Positions 20,092 through 31,998 of a stretch of DNA of 64,000 nt are shown piece after piece. This DNA is from Termitomyces sp. T153 (taxonomy: Eukaryota > Basidiomycota > Agaricomycetes > Agaricales > Lyophyllaceae): NCBI GenBank assembly GCA_018296165.2, contig JACKQL020000077.1:124001-188000 (forward strand), in the 5' to 3' direction. The notes below the pieces were generated by a model that was not told where the DNA came from, made no database searches, and worked only from the letters and a program-made list of their open reading frames with translations. How positions within the stretch are numbered: position 1 is the stretch's first letter; each line of letters starts with the position of its first letter. A program made the position numbers and the translations under genes.

Positions 20092-21165
20092 TATCAGTGT
20101 CTGCTGACCACAGGGGCTCAGCTTAACTGGGTGAGTCCTTACTAGGTAGACATGATAGCCTGCACTTATAACTTAGCACTTTGGAGAGGTCCAGACCTCA
20201 GATACTTGCAAGGATAGGTCAAGGGAAATAGTCCAAGCAAGTTTGGAATAGTCTGTGGGGGTCTATGATGGGATGCAAAGAAGGGTTGGATTTGGGAAAG
20301 TCTTAGGTATAAGTCTGAAGGTGAGTATTAAATATGTGGGGCAAGCAGAGGCCATGCAAGTGATGAGAGTGGGGCCAGATATTGATGGGGGATCAGTTGA
20401 TGTTGATGAGTGCTGGGGCCAAGTGTAGGGCAAGGTCCATAGTTAATTATGAATGTTTGAGAGTCATAAATGTATGATCCAAGTTTGTAACAAAGTTAAG
20501 GTTGAGAAGAACTTAGGCAACAATAAAGGAAACTGAGGCAGATGAGACAAGACAGAGTTGAGACAAGAATGAGTAGATTGAGACAATGATACAAGACAAT
20601 AATGAGATAAAGCTAGAGATAAAGACAAGACTGGGAAATGTAATAGACACAGAATGTAAACGGACAAATAATGGCAGGTAATATCAAGACTACTGTAACA
20701 GATATTACTCTACAGCTTATATAGTGACTGAGGGAACTCTTCTGGGAACTGCAGATCTGGTGATGGGGCTTTCTGGAGCTGTGCAGGGTCAATGGGTGTT
20801 GGTTTTGATTGGTGGATGGGCCTGGTGATATACTGATGGCAACTGATAGGTACATGAGCTGTGCTGGAGTCAACAAGGTGTTCCAGAGTGGTTGGGTAGG
20901 CCAAGGTGACACATTGGTGGAGGTCCATGGTGTGTACTGGAGTTCCTGGAAAGCATCAGGGATAGCCAGGAACTTAGAAGGGAATGGGGAAAGTGACAGG
21001 GCTTGCCAGAGGCCATTGGAGTTCACCAGGGAAGCATTAGAGTTGGCCAAGGTGGGTGTTGTGAGTGAATGAAGGTCAGGGTGAGTCAAGGGAGTGTTGG
21101 TGGGGACTTCAGAGGAGTAGAGTCATTTGGAAAGAGGTCTGGAGGCCTGGGAGCAGATCATGACA
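20092..21165 (-). mobile_element. Family A 5' LTR of the old copy
   Basis: This 1,074-bp LTR is bounded on the plus strand by a decayed start (TATCAGTGTCTGC instead of TGTCAGGTTCTGC) and by CATGACA at 21,165. TATATAAG (minus, 20,722-20,715) and the start-site block are intact. Its outer side abuts gag sequence of another family A copy, into which this element had inserted. Confidence 0.8.
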
Positions 21166-22025
21166 AAAGAGCCCTCCAGCAGGGTTGAGGGACACTAGGA
21201 TGTTGGACTTGGCATTGAGCTCTTCTTGCTGGCAGGGAATAGGGGCTGGAGCTTCATTTTGTACTCTGGTGGGTTCTTCTTGTTACACATAGAAGGAGTG
21301 GGCTGGGTCCAACAGGTCCTTGAATTGGCAGGGGTTTAGGCTGACATGAACTTCTTTGACCAGGGCATGGAGTTTGTTTTGGTGGTTGGCATTGATTCCC
21401 AGAGTACCTTGTGTGGTTTTGGGGAGGATTCTCTGCTAGTAACATTTATGGAAGTCAAGGAGGCAGTTTTCCCATACCTCTGGAGTTCCAGAGATCTTGT
21501 GGTATCTGATGCTGATGAGGAGGGCATGAGCATGCCTTGCAAACTCTGCAAGGGAGAGGTGGAGAGCAGAGGACCTCATTGTGCTGCTGGACATAGGTTT
21601 CAACCTGTTGGAGCTAAGAGGAGAAGTAGTTATCAGGCTATTCCAGAGGAACCAGAGCCACAACAGGGACAGGGATAGTAATGTGCTGAGAGGAGGTAGG
21701 CTGGGTTGGTTGGGGCTGGGGTGCCCACAAGCTGTTGGCATTCCAGGCAGACTTCTGGAGTGCATGCAGGGGTAGGTCCCATCGGCAGGGTACAGCAAGG
21801 AGCAGCACCAGCCCAGGAGTATTCCCTGACTGACAAGAGGGGCATAGAAGGCCTGGGTCTGATCCAGGGTCCAGTGATGGGGAGCATAGTGATCCATGAG
21901 TGGAGCTGGATAGAATGGGGCATAATAATTTTAGGGACTGGCCTACCATAGATGTCAGTTATGTAGCATGTATGCAGGATTAAATGCAGACATTGAAAAT
22001 GGGGTAAGGGGTAGTCTTGATATTA
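21166..22025 (-). pseudogene. Gag N-terminal region (another family A copy)
   Basis: The minus frame includes MDHYAPHHWTLDQTQAFYAP and LVSQGILLG, matching VDHYIPHYWTLDLIQAFYTP and SISQGILPG at 44,882-44,535 in the larger copy. This conserved block close to the first Met (around 21,990) defines the family A gag N-terminus. It is cut at 21,166 by the older minus-strand element and carries stops. Confidence 0.7.
22011..22025 (-). promoter_or_regulatory. Self-priming PBS (family A, best match)
   Basis: The minus strand reads TAATATCAAGACTAC directly after the LTR end. All 15 nt are complementary to the start-site block of the same LTR (plus strand 22,623-22,637 shows the same letters). This is the longest match among the copies. 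Confidence 0.8.
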
Positions 22026-22740
22026 TGTCAGGTTCCACTGATGACAGGGGCTCAGCTTAGCTGGGCAAATCCTTACTGGGCAGACATGACATCCTGCACT
22101 TATAACCTTGCATGCTGGGGGAGTCTGGACATCAGATACTCATGAGAATAGACTGGGGGAGCAGTCCAAGCAAGTCTGGAGAAGTCCAGGGAAGTTTAAG
22201 TCAAGTATGAATAAGGTCAGGCTTTGGAGTTCATTAGGCACAAGTCTGGGGGTGGATACTGGGAGTGCAGGGCAATCAGGGGTCACACAAGCAATGGGAG
22301 TGGGACCAGGGTTTGATGGGCAATCAGATGGTGTAAATGGGTTCTAGAGCCAAGCATAAGACAAGGTCCAGAGCTAGATAAGAATGTACAAGTTGTAAAG
22401 ATAAGAACAGAGATATGCATGGAGATCAGAATGGAGTTAGAGTTGAAAGGAAATCAGGCAACATGAGAAGACCTGAGGCAAATGAAACAAAACAGAGATG
22501 AGACAAGATTTAGACAAGAACAGAATAGAATTGAGAACAAGGCATGAGATGAATACAAGACAGAAATATAAATGAGAGACAAAACCAGAAAACAAGATGT
22601 AACAGATACAGATGTAAGTAGGTAATATCAAGACTACTGTAGCAGATATTACTCTACAACTTAAGTACTAACTACAGGAACTCCTTTGGGGATTGTGGTG
22701 CTCAGGGAGAGGTCTAGAGGTCTGGGAATGGGTTGTGACA
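22026..22740 (-). mobile_element. Family A 5' LTR with shortened U3
   Basis: A 715-bp LTR, TGTCAGGTTCC ... GGGTTGTGACA on the plus strand. R and U5 are complete, but about 400 bp of U3 upstream of the TATA region is missing. The TATA box is decayed (CTTAAGT on the plus strand). The LTR at 63,171-63,927 is shortened in the same part. Confidence 0.8.
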
Positions 22741-23158
22741 CTCATCACCCTCCCAGCCCCCACTGAGGATCTGGGTGGTTACAATACTTATCCTGGGCCT
22801 TGGCACATGCCATACATCATAGATCCACATCAGAATATCACTGCAGCCCATGCACCAGATCAGATCCTACACCTGCCTGACCTGCATGGCCCAAAGAGCC
22901 CCACTCTCATACCATGGTCTCTAGGGAGTCCCCTTGATGTTATTTGAGTCATAGAGTAATAGCAGCTACAGTAGTCTTGGTATTACTCACATGTGTGCCC
23001 TGTATCTGTCTTGTCTCTCTAGTATCTGTCTTGTATCATTTCAATCTTGTCTCTTTATTGTCTCAATCTTGTCTTGACTCTATCTTGTCTCACTTATCTC
23101 AATTTTGTCTCTTGGGTGCCTGGCTATCTCAACTCTATTTCTGTTCTGATCTCCATTC
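22741..23158 (+). mobile_element. Family A LTR fragment, plus sense
   Basis: Contains the LTR blocks CACTGCAGCCCA, TGATGTTATTTGAG, and a diverged start-site block (AGTCTTGGTATTA, about 22,972), followed by the pyrimidine-rich R region (TCTTGTCTC runs). It is truncated at both ends and is old. Confidence 0.6.
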
Positions 23159-23390
23159 ATGAGTAGTAGATGGTTAGTCTTCACAAGGAGTATGCCTGAA
23201 ACATCCATTTTTAAGCAACTATTAAAATTCAATTGCATGATGAGATATTCAATGTATCAAAGGCTAAATGTAGTCAAGAATTCACTAGTAAGCTTGTTGG
23301 CCAACATCAATCAATTAATAGATGTGAAAAAACATACTTTGTTGTGTGGTCTTCTTTCCACAGTTGCAGAAACATGGAATGTTTGGTCAT
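23159..23390. other. Unassigned spacer between LTR fragments
   Basis: This 232-bp AT-rich stretch has a short plus ORF without recognisable features. It is bounded by two family A LTR fragments. I see no gene here. Confidence 0.4.
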
Positions 23391-23915
23391 TGTCAGGTTC
23401 TGCTGACTACAGGGGCTCAGCTTAACTGCACAAATCCTTACTAGGTGGACATGATGTCCTGTACTTATAACCTGTGTTCTGGGGAGCTCCAGATGTTAGA
23501 TACTTGCAAGGATAAACTGGAGAAGTGGTCTAAGCAAGTCTGGGAAAGTCCAGGGAAGTCTAAGACTAGGTGTGAGTAAGGGGCAAGCATGGGGGGTGGT
23601 CAGGTACAAGTCCAGGGGTGGATGCTTGAAATGAGGGACAACTTGGGGTCATGCAAGTAATGGCAGTGGGACTGAGGTTTGATAGGCAATTAGGCAGAGT
23701 TGATAAGTTCCAGGGCTAAGTATAGGACAAGGTCTGGAGTTAGATACAGGGTTACAAGGATATGTATGGAGATCAATTAGGCACACACAAAAGGAAACTG
23801 ATGCAGACAAGACAAGATGCAGTCAAGACAGGATAGAGATGAGAATGAGATAGAGTTGAGAACAATACAAGATGGAACTGGAACACAAGACAGAGAATAG
23901 AGATGTAACAAGTGA
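23391..23915 (-). mobile_element. Family A LTR fragment, minus sense
   Basis: Starts TGTCAGGTTCTGC at 23,391 and can be followed through the U5 and R blocks (GATGTCCTG, then GAGACAAGA-like repeats) to about 23,915, where similarity stops before the start-site block. U3 is missing. The end coordinate is approximate. Confidence 0.65.
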
Positions 23916-26900
23916 CAGTATACTCAAACTTGCAGAATGTCAAGGTGTCATACATGAAGTCAATCAAGTATGCTATCTATAATGTCATCCCTTCCTACTT
24001 TCAGCTAGGTTGTAAACTCTTGTGGAACAAGAGAGAATATTCCAGTTGATGCTTGAAAAGTGGAACACTACATTCCAAGCTGAGACAGCACTTCATGCCT
24101 TTCTTGACCCTGGTTGAAACCATTGACTTGAGCCATCAGTCCAGCCACAAAATGCTGAAGTCCATTGAAATCATATATCACACAGTGAAAGAGACAAGCA
24201 ATAAATAAACAGGATCAAAGACCTGACTGCCATATCAATATCCCAGATGCAATTGAGAATACCTTTATGAGCAACTAGGGATGGCAAATCATATACAGCA
24301 TGCCCATAGTCTGCTCTCATGAATCCATGAGAAGCTTATATAGCAGCAGAGTGTTCAAGTTGTTTGATTGGATTGACATCATCCACCATGGGTGTGGCAT
24401 GCATCATAGAAATTGCATAAGTCAGTTTATCCTCTTCAATGATTCCAACTTTGAAAGACTATTATTCTAACAGTGTAAACTCCCTTGGTATAACCTTAGA
24501 CTTCAAGTATTCCTTCAACATCAAATGTCATTTGGATAATAGCTTCTCTCATCCCTTGCTTCTCCTTCAAACCTGGAGAAATCAGGGCAATACCAGGGCA
24601 ATACAAGGATAGCATTTCACCAATAAGAACAGAGAAAGGAAGAAACACATGTGAGTCATGAAGTTCTGTAGCATTTGAATTATAATGAAACATAGGTCAA
24701 TGTGACTGGTGAATGCAACCAGTGATGGCTGCTGGGGCTATAGATAACATATACTCATAGGAAGTTCTAGGGAATGTTCTCAGGTTTTGAATCTGTTATT
24801 ACATCAACAGTCTGAAAAGTTTCAATGTGCTATTCAAAAAATGAGATTACTAGCCAATCTCTCAATGAACATAACATACAATGTTATTGCACTCATCAGT
24901 AGTCCTGAAGATGGTATCACCATAGGTTTCAACATTGGTAACAGTTATTGGATGAGTAGCTGAGTAGGACACCAAGGAGTTTCTTGTGTCACTCCTTGAT
25001 CATCCATTAAGGTTAGCCATCAGGCCATTGGAATATCTGTACAGTCATGAGTATGTTGGATGGATATACCATGTTATTGAATGCAGACAATTTCGACATA
25101 AAGAACAACCTTTTATGAGTGTAAGACACAATGATAGTAGTCAGAAACTATACTCACATAGAGACAGGCACAAAGTTGTGTGGATGAGTGACAAACAAGA
25201 TCAATTGCACAATTACTGCAATTGTGGTGATGGAACCAGTCCGAATAGCTTGAATGATCAGTTTATCAATGAGATTTGTTGTCTTTACAAAAAGATATGG
25301 TGTCTTGGATGACACAAGCTATTGTAAGATGTTAATTATTGAATCAAGGATGAGACTGTGATACAGCTGACCATGTAAACCATGGTGGTAGCAATGAAAA
25401 TGTCACAAATGATTTGACCTATAAACCAACACTAAAATCGATGTCAGTAAATCAGAGCATATGATGATACAATATTACCAGTATAATTGGCAGAAGTTTG
25501 ACTCTATCAAGTACAGGAATCTTTGTCGACTGATTACTCTTGTATTAGGCCACTACTTGAACAACAAAGTCTAGTTTTTTGAGACATACCTGTATAGAAA
25601 ATGCTACATCACTGAAGCACTGGAACAGTGCAATCTGAAACAAATCAATAAGAACAAGGCAAAACATCTAAGACTATCAATTCCTACTATGATGATCAGA
25701 ATGACAATTGACCCGGAAAGGAGAGATTTCTTCAGGCTCCAAATTTGCCTATGTTTTTTCAATTGTTCAGTGAGAATTGGCCCTGTACTAGAGAAAAAAA
25801 TGCTCGACTTGCCAAGCAAAGAATATTTGGACAATGGCACTGACTGTTAGTAACTGTGTAAACTCATTTCTTCATGACACGACCAAAACAAATGCTTACT
25901 GATTCCACTTAGGATTGGAAGAAAAAGATATGACCAAGGACGATTTATGAATGAGTCTGAATTACCCCAGCCCAGTATCAACTCAAACCATAGGCAGTGC
26001 ATTGTAAAAACTGTTTGGAGAACATCCAGCAAAAATACTGTGCCCACTATCAGAGCTGTTAAGTCATTCTTTCAACTCAGACAAAAAGGAATCTCACCTA
26101 GCCCTCGAATCCATATGGAATCTCTTTGTTGTGCCTTAAAGTAGGCATCTGAGCAGATTGCATCAAATGCTTGTTAGCCATAAATAGGAAGATACCTACA
26201 GGTCTGGACAATAAGGATCCCAAACAAAATGCAGTTGAACATCTGCCCAAGAAACTATTGAAATGAGCATGTTGGATGAAACACTTCATGTTGATTCAGA
26301 TTACCAAAGGTCCAGCACTGATGACATGATTAGTATCTGGCTTCTTCAGTCATGATGTAGAAGACCGACAATGCAATAGGATCTTCTGTGGGTGCTTCAG
26401 GTATGGTAGACATGGCAGACAAGGCAAACTGACCATCCCTGTCTAAGTATTTATGGCTAAAATTGAAGTTTACCTGATCTCACAAGTAGGATCAAACAAA
26501 GATCGAGCAAGCCAACACGGAGCATCCATGATGTATCATAACGTACAAGCAGGAAACCATTAGGCACAACTAAATATAGACACACTCCAGCCCTTCACTT
26601 ACTTGGTCTGTATGACTCATTGATGTAACAAATTGGTCTTTGTCCCTATGACGAGTATGCTAGCACTAGAACCTGTTTTCATTGGAAAAATGGGAAAAAA
26701 ACCTGTCATATCATTTCTTTGACGGATCTTCCCATTGGAAAACACTGTCCAGAAGTGATATAATAGTTTTTTTCTCAGTACATCCCTTGGGAAACACCGA
26801 GCAGAGAAGGTAGATCAACAATGACAAAATTAGAGTGACAGATCTCTGATTTGATGAAGGAGAGGATGCCGCCCACTCCACCCATCGAAACGCACGTACC

Positions 26901-27300
26901 AGCACAATCAGAAGACTATTTGATGCAGTTTTGCCAAATCATAGATCTGGGAGTGAGTGTGAACAATGATTTATATCTTGAGTAGAGGAAGATAGATCAA
27001 CGGAGAAGATAGATCAACAGAGAAGATAGATCAACAAAAGAGATAGATCAACAAAGATAGACAAGGTAGATCAACAATGACATAATTAGAGTGGCAGATC
27101 TATCTTTGATTTGATGGAGGAGAGAATACAGCCCGCTCGACCCCTTGAAATGCGCGATCTCAAATATTACATGTATGCCGGGCAACGCGAAATCGAACAC
27201 AGCCTACATGATAACACAAATAAATTGTAGCAATTGTCAATGTAACAAATGGTGGTTTATCCTCATCGTCAATACAGCATCAGAAAGAAAAAGGGGGAGA
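23916..27300. other. AT-rich region without recognised genes
   Basis: About 3.4 kb with only short frames on both strands. A stretch on the minus strand near 24,450-24,700 keeps some codon-like character (FLPFSVLIGEMLSLYCPG) but I cannot name it. The region has few CpGs like the old elements, so it may be decayed mobile DNA or a dead gene. Only the repeats near 26,808-27,156 stand out. Confidence 0.4.
26808..27156. repeat. About 90-bp direct repeat pair and 16-bp tandem units
   Basis: AAGGTAGATCAACAATGACA opens two similar ~90-bp segments at 26,808-26,896 and 27,063-27,156. Between them, at 26,985-27,062, about five units of (GA)AGATAGATCAAC follow one another. The second copy ends about 150 bp before the first exon of the gene at 27,309. 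Confidence 0.7.
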
Positions 27301-27308
27301 ACTCAGAA

Positions 27309-28641
27309 TGAGCAAGCTACTGCTCCGGTATATCACTTCGCCCGAAGTTGTATTCCCACGTAAGTCTTTGAGCGGCGTGGTCCTGAGCCAAGCTATGTTC
27401 GTAAATTGGTATGTAGAGTCTTGTTGAGAAGTCTCGGCCTGGATCTATGATAGTCCTTATCATAGTGCTCTCAGTCGAATACGATGGTGAGTTACAAAGG
27501 AACTTGAACGTTGACAAATGGTTTGATCTTGATTTAAGACCAGATATCGCAAAGCTTGGAGGGAAAGATTGGAGTTTGGAACGATCCGTTGCCTTATTTA
27601 CGCAAGGTAAGTATTACGGGTAACTGCTCACAATGGTCCATGCCAAAGGCCATATAGCCTGAAACCTTTACTTGCAACAAGGAAGACGCCAGGAAATACG
27701 AAATAAAATTCGACGAACGCTACTACGGCACATCTGGACCGCAACAGAGGACTATTCCGAGCTCTCTGCATGCCGCCACCCTTCCTTGGATCAATGCATT
27801 TAAGGAGGAACTTGATGTCGAGTAAATCCGGTTAGAAGAAAGGGAAGGACCTGATGCTCCAGAGTGAGTACCCTGCTGTCTTTTGCCGGAACATCGTTGA
27901 CCCTTGCACAAAGCCGCCGTTCGATTCACAGACGGAGGATTTTAATGATGTTAAAAATGAGATACTGGAGACAGAGTTGGAGTTTAGAGAGGATGACAAA
28001 GTCAGCGATTTTGCACCGGACTTTCTCTCTCTCAAGTATGTCTTCTTTGGTCTTTTCTATGTTCTCATGTACACACAGCTGACTTCACCTCGACACAGAT
28101 GCTGGAAGAATGTTCTGAAGACCGTCGACACATCACCGAGATCGAAGAGCACTCGTTCTTTGCTGGAATGTATGTCACTAATATGCCTCTCGCCTCCTAC
28201 CCTCTGGTTGACATTTACATATTGATTGCAGTAACTGGCCATTCATGGAGATGTACAGCGTCCCCGCTCCTCGGATCCCCGACTCTGCCGATCCGTCCTT
28301 CGTCCTTAAGAGAAATCGGACGAGTTTGTCCCGGGACTGCCGTTGTACGATCTAGGTCCTTATCCGAATTTCGAGTGGGCACCGGGCCTTCAAGAACTTG
28401 ACGAAGTCGAGCTTGTGGATGTCAGATTCAAGGAGGCCGGCGTGAAAGCTAGAAAGCTGAAGGAAGCTGTGGAAGTGGCAGTCAAGGATGAACGATGTGA
28501 GATCGGAGATGTAGTGGAGGAATGTGAAATGATGGAGGAGGAATATGAAGTGCGCGTGAAGGAAATAGTAGTGGAGGAAGAAAAGACGAGTGTAGTCAGG
28601 GCGCTTCTTCAGCGTCTTTGGCCATGGTTGAAGAAGAGATA
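27309..28641 (+). pseudogene. Spliced protein-coding gene, apparently disabled, unrecognised
   Basis: Reads as a multi-exon gene: exon 1 from ATG 27,309 (MSKLLLRYITSPEVVFP) to 27,359, then exons joined by GT-AG introns (27,360-27,416, one starting at about 27,606, one starting in GTATGTC near 28,038, and one starting in GTATGTC at about 28,170 and ending in TTGCAG at 28,230). The coding parts keep sense: VDKWFDLDLRPDIAKLGG, EDARKYEIKFDERYYG, ECSEDRRHITEIEEHSFF, MYSVPAPRIPDSADPSFV, PGLPLYDLGPYPNFEWAPG, and an acidic helical tail ending WPWLKKR* at 28,641. There is an in-frame TAA after ...FKEELDVE (about 27,822). A missing base at about 28,317-28,320 shifts the frame between SFVLKRNR and DEFVPGLP. 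Base use is host-like, with CpGs retained. It could also be intact if unusual introns remove both lesions. Confidence 0.5.
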
Positions 28642-28649
28642 GTCGGCGG

Positions 28650-30500
28650 AACAAGAACAATCTTGTGCATAGAAGTCGGGAATAGTATCGACTTCCACGC
28701 TCCATCTTCCTCCGACGCCCTCATGTCTCTCTCGTATCTCGTATTCGTCATCTGCAACATGGTATCACCCAAGTGATACCCCTATCAACTCTTCTATATC
28801 CCCAGAGAGACAGCCTCAGTCCCGATTTTCCGACACGTCGAAAATGGTACAGGTTTCCTTTTCAAATTACGCGTGTGGTTCAAACGCCTCTTCCTGGACC
28901 ACAACAACTCAGCTTGTCAATCGCTTCGATCTGCTCGGATGAACACGTTTGAATTACTGTGTTGCTTTTTGGGCTCTTGCTTCTATCGTGGACGAGGGAT
29001 ATATCGAACGAATTTCAAGTTCAAAAAACTCAACATAAAGTCGCGCCATATAAACCTCTTTTTGCTCCCATCTAGATGTAGCTGTCTCTCTGAAAATAGA
29101 AACGCCGAAACTGTCCTCGTATCCAGGATATTTGAAAATTCAAATTAAAACAAGATGACTGTCTATTTTTCCGATAAAAGTAGAAAATCCTCCTATTTTT
29201 TTTAACTCTGTGCACATTACCTATTCTCATTCGGCATGTCGTATTTATAGGATCCCGAGCCTATTTTCGACATGTATATCACTTTGATATCCTTTGTACA
29301 ATCGATTTTTATGAATAACATTCGGACTACTTTCTCTCTTTTCTATGAGTATACCTGGCCAGCGACTTCTACTTCTGTTCTTCTGTCACTTTGATCTTTG
29401 TACTGATGACCCACATCTATCTTCTCAGGACGAAACACTAACCCTTGTGCTTCATTTCAACAAGTGTAAAACTGAGGATTTTCATTTGGGAAACCTTGCT
29501 TTTGTCCATAAGCATCGTTACACTAGTTTTTGTACGCCATTCAGGAATGAAACTCGTGGCCAATTTTCTATAAAGGGACTGATTATTATGATCACAATAG
29601 TACTTAAGGAATACATTTATCCATCAATTCAAATCATTATGACTTATCATACGCAAATATAAGAGGCAACACAGTTTGAACAGATAAACCTATTACAAGG
29701 CAGGGCCAAGGGGTAAAAGCTGAGACTTAGCAAGACATAGGGCAGGGGGGGGCAGGTTACTGAGAAAGTATATTTATCACCCCCATGTTGGGGTGTTCAA
29801 GATAAGTTTTAGGGATAGAGAATATTTCAAAGATCTAATAAGATCACAGATATCCTCGTACCAGTGCATGTGAACATTGCGAGCAGGTTCTTTATCACTC
29901 CCATTTGACATGATACCAAATAATGTTCAGTCATTGCATTGAGGCAGTAGACTATACTACACACTGTCATTACGTCTTGGTGCCCGCATGTATTTGTAGA
30001 TGCCGCCACAATGTTCCTATAGATGCCATTTGATATAATGGTTATGCAAAGGTGGAAACAACATACCTTCACTAAAAGGAATTTATAATCAACCACTAGA
30101 TATGGATTTGATGATATGAGCTGCCTGAATAGAAATAGAAAATACTTTTGTTGTGCACAGAACCCAGCCTACTGACCTTCTCAGCAAATGCATATAGTGT
30201 AACTTAAAGGTGAGCTGACAGATGGAGTGGAATAATTGAAGATCCACCTTAGTGGAAGTTGTTAGGACACCCTGGGCATATGTTTAAATACAATAGAACT
30301 TGATACACATTGATGCGAAATGTAAGGTTTGATGCCGTCAAGTGATCAGATCAACTGATCAAACCTTCTTTTCACAGTTGTTCGAGGACACTAACACATA
30401 CTGCCTTTGCCTTATGTAGCTTAGTCATCATAGACCCATCTTTTATTTTCCCTATTCCTTACTACCGAGTACCCCAATAATTGATGCCCTTACCCTGAAA
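28650..30500. other. Intergenic, nothing recognised
   Basis: AT-rich, with short T-runs and no frame that looks coding. A G-run (about 29,741-29,750) lies in a short G-rich patch. No LTR ends or repeats of the families described here are seen. Confidence 0.4.
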
Positions 30501-30536
30501 TGTCCAAATTAAGTCTCTGTTCAAGTCTTATTTTCA

Positions 30537-31998
30537 TTAATTGCCAGGCCTGTCACTGTGACCTTCCATCTCCCGGTCCAAAGGCTCATGAAGCCTTACA
30601 GAGGCAAAAGAAAAGTATGGTACAGTATTTTCAGTGGGTCTTTGTAGCTCCTTCCTTAGTTCCTCTAACTTCTCCAGAGTGATATCCACCCATTGTTCAA
30701 GACTTTGGGCTAGCTCCAACCATTTTCAAGCTTTGTAAGGTACCACCCTAAAGGCTGCTACTCTAGTCTGCCATACTGACCTGTCCAGTTCTGCTACAAT
30801 ATAGTTACCCCCCTTGGTCTTAGTAATTACTACCATTGGACTATGGAAGCATTGTAGCATTTTAGCACTGTGTGAACTTTCTGTAATCATGTTTTTGGCC
30901 AAGACTAAGTCAAAGGGCTTGAAATTGAAGTCTTTGATAGAGTTTTTATGCTCTTCTGCAAACTTCAAAGCCCATTAGAGTTTGTCTTTTCCACCCCTTT
31001 CCCTCATCTCCTCCACATGTTGGTGGTGCTTGGCTGAAGCCCTAGCATAATAACCAATCAACTCTTCTGTAGACAATGGCCCTTCTGGTAATTCTATTAA
31101 CCAGGTAGCCTGTACTAAGTCCAAGGGTAGAGTTGGATGAGCCCAGTGACCATGAAGTATGGGGAACATCCAAATCTCTGCCAGATAGTAATGTGATCAC
31201 TCCACAGTATGTGGAAGAAGAACCAAAACCATTTAGTACAATCTTCCCAAGCTTTGAATAAAGCTTGCCTGACATCCCAATGTGGTATTTCAATCTTGCT
31301 ATTAGCTTCAGAGTTTTATGGAGAGATTGCTATGCCTCTGATTTCATATTTACTCTCTATTCAAGCTGTGACCTTTTTGAATTGTCTGGCATTGTCAGTA
31401 ATGATCTCTGCAATGCAGCCCCAGCAACAAATCACATCCTCAAACAACCATTGACCAATTGTTTGATGGTTCTCCTTGTGCAGAGGCCTCCCTTCCATCT
31501 ATGAAGACAATGCACACCTACCATGGACAATATATTTGCAGCCATTTGAAGCTGGAGTCATGTGCATGGTATCAATGTGGATTGTTTGGAAGATAGAGGG
31601 TGTTAGCTTGCTGTGAGAGCTCTGTTTACAACTGTCTTCTGACATATCTGACAGTTGTGACAAGTCCCAACATACCACTGCACATCTCTGTCAATTCCTG
31701 GCCACCAAAATTGTTCTTGTATTAACATTTTGGTTACATAAGTCCCCCTATGCCCCAAGGCATCATGGGCTGATTTAAGCATGAACATTTGTCTATTGAT
31801 ATTGACTACTAGCTTATGCCTGACCTCATGATTGTGCTTGTACAGTCTCTCTCCCCTTTGGATCAAAGAAGAACTGTCTTGCAAACCTTTTGAACTTGTC
31901 TGGATCCCAACCCTGCAAACCCTCAGGTTCTTTGCTTGGGTCTTGTAGCCAGCTTTGTATAATTGGTAGCAAGTCATCCAACTGTTCACTCTCACCAC
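30537..31998 (-). pseudogene. Integrase of element E
   Basis: The zinc-binding segment lies at 31,800-31,640 (HDALGHRGTYVTKMLIQEQF and CHNCQICQ, an HHCC pattern). The core end reads IPHWDVRQALFKAWE (about 31,290-31,230, broken). The C-terminal domain (30,968-30,726) reads [21 protein letters not shown] and AAFRVVPY, typical of this gypsy group. The frame is interrupted several times. The joining role would have been insertion of the cDNA into the genome. Confidence 0.8.

Larger units (their letters stand above)
10037..21165 (-). mobile_element. Family A element, old minus-strand copy with nested insertions
   Basis: Composite copy: 5' LTR at 21,165-20,092, PBS at 20,091-20,079, gag remnant, protease and linker (20,059-18,937 and 16,297-about 15,700), RT fragment (about 15,600-15,208), RNase H/integrase linker (14,069-13,870), an expanded linker repeat, integrase (about 13,280-12,080) and the antisense ORF region (11,400-10,037). 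Two solo family A LTRs (14,070-15,207 and 16,298-18,936) interrupt it. Compared with the 37,942-47,007 copy it lacks much of gag, including the zinc knuckle, and about 0.6 kb of RT palm plus RNase H, so it could not have been autonomous in its present form. Confidence 0.75.

Noticed and set aside
24986..25312. 108-codon plus-strand ORF in the AT-rich block
   Set aside because: No motif, no splice context, and similar-length frames on the other strand. It cannot be told from chance.
26985..27062. Repeated GATAGATCAAC units considered as a CRISPR-like array
   Set aside because: The units are directly adjacent without unique spacers, and the genome is eukaryotic. It is a simple tandem repeat.
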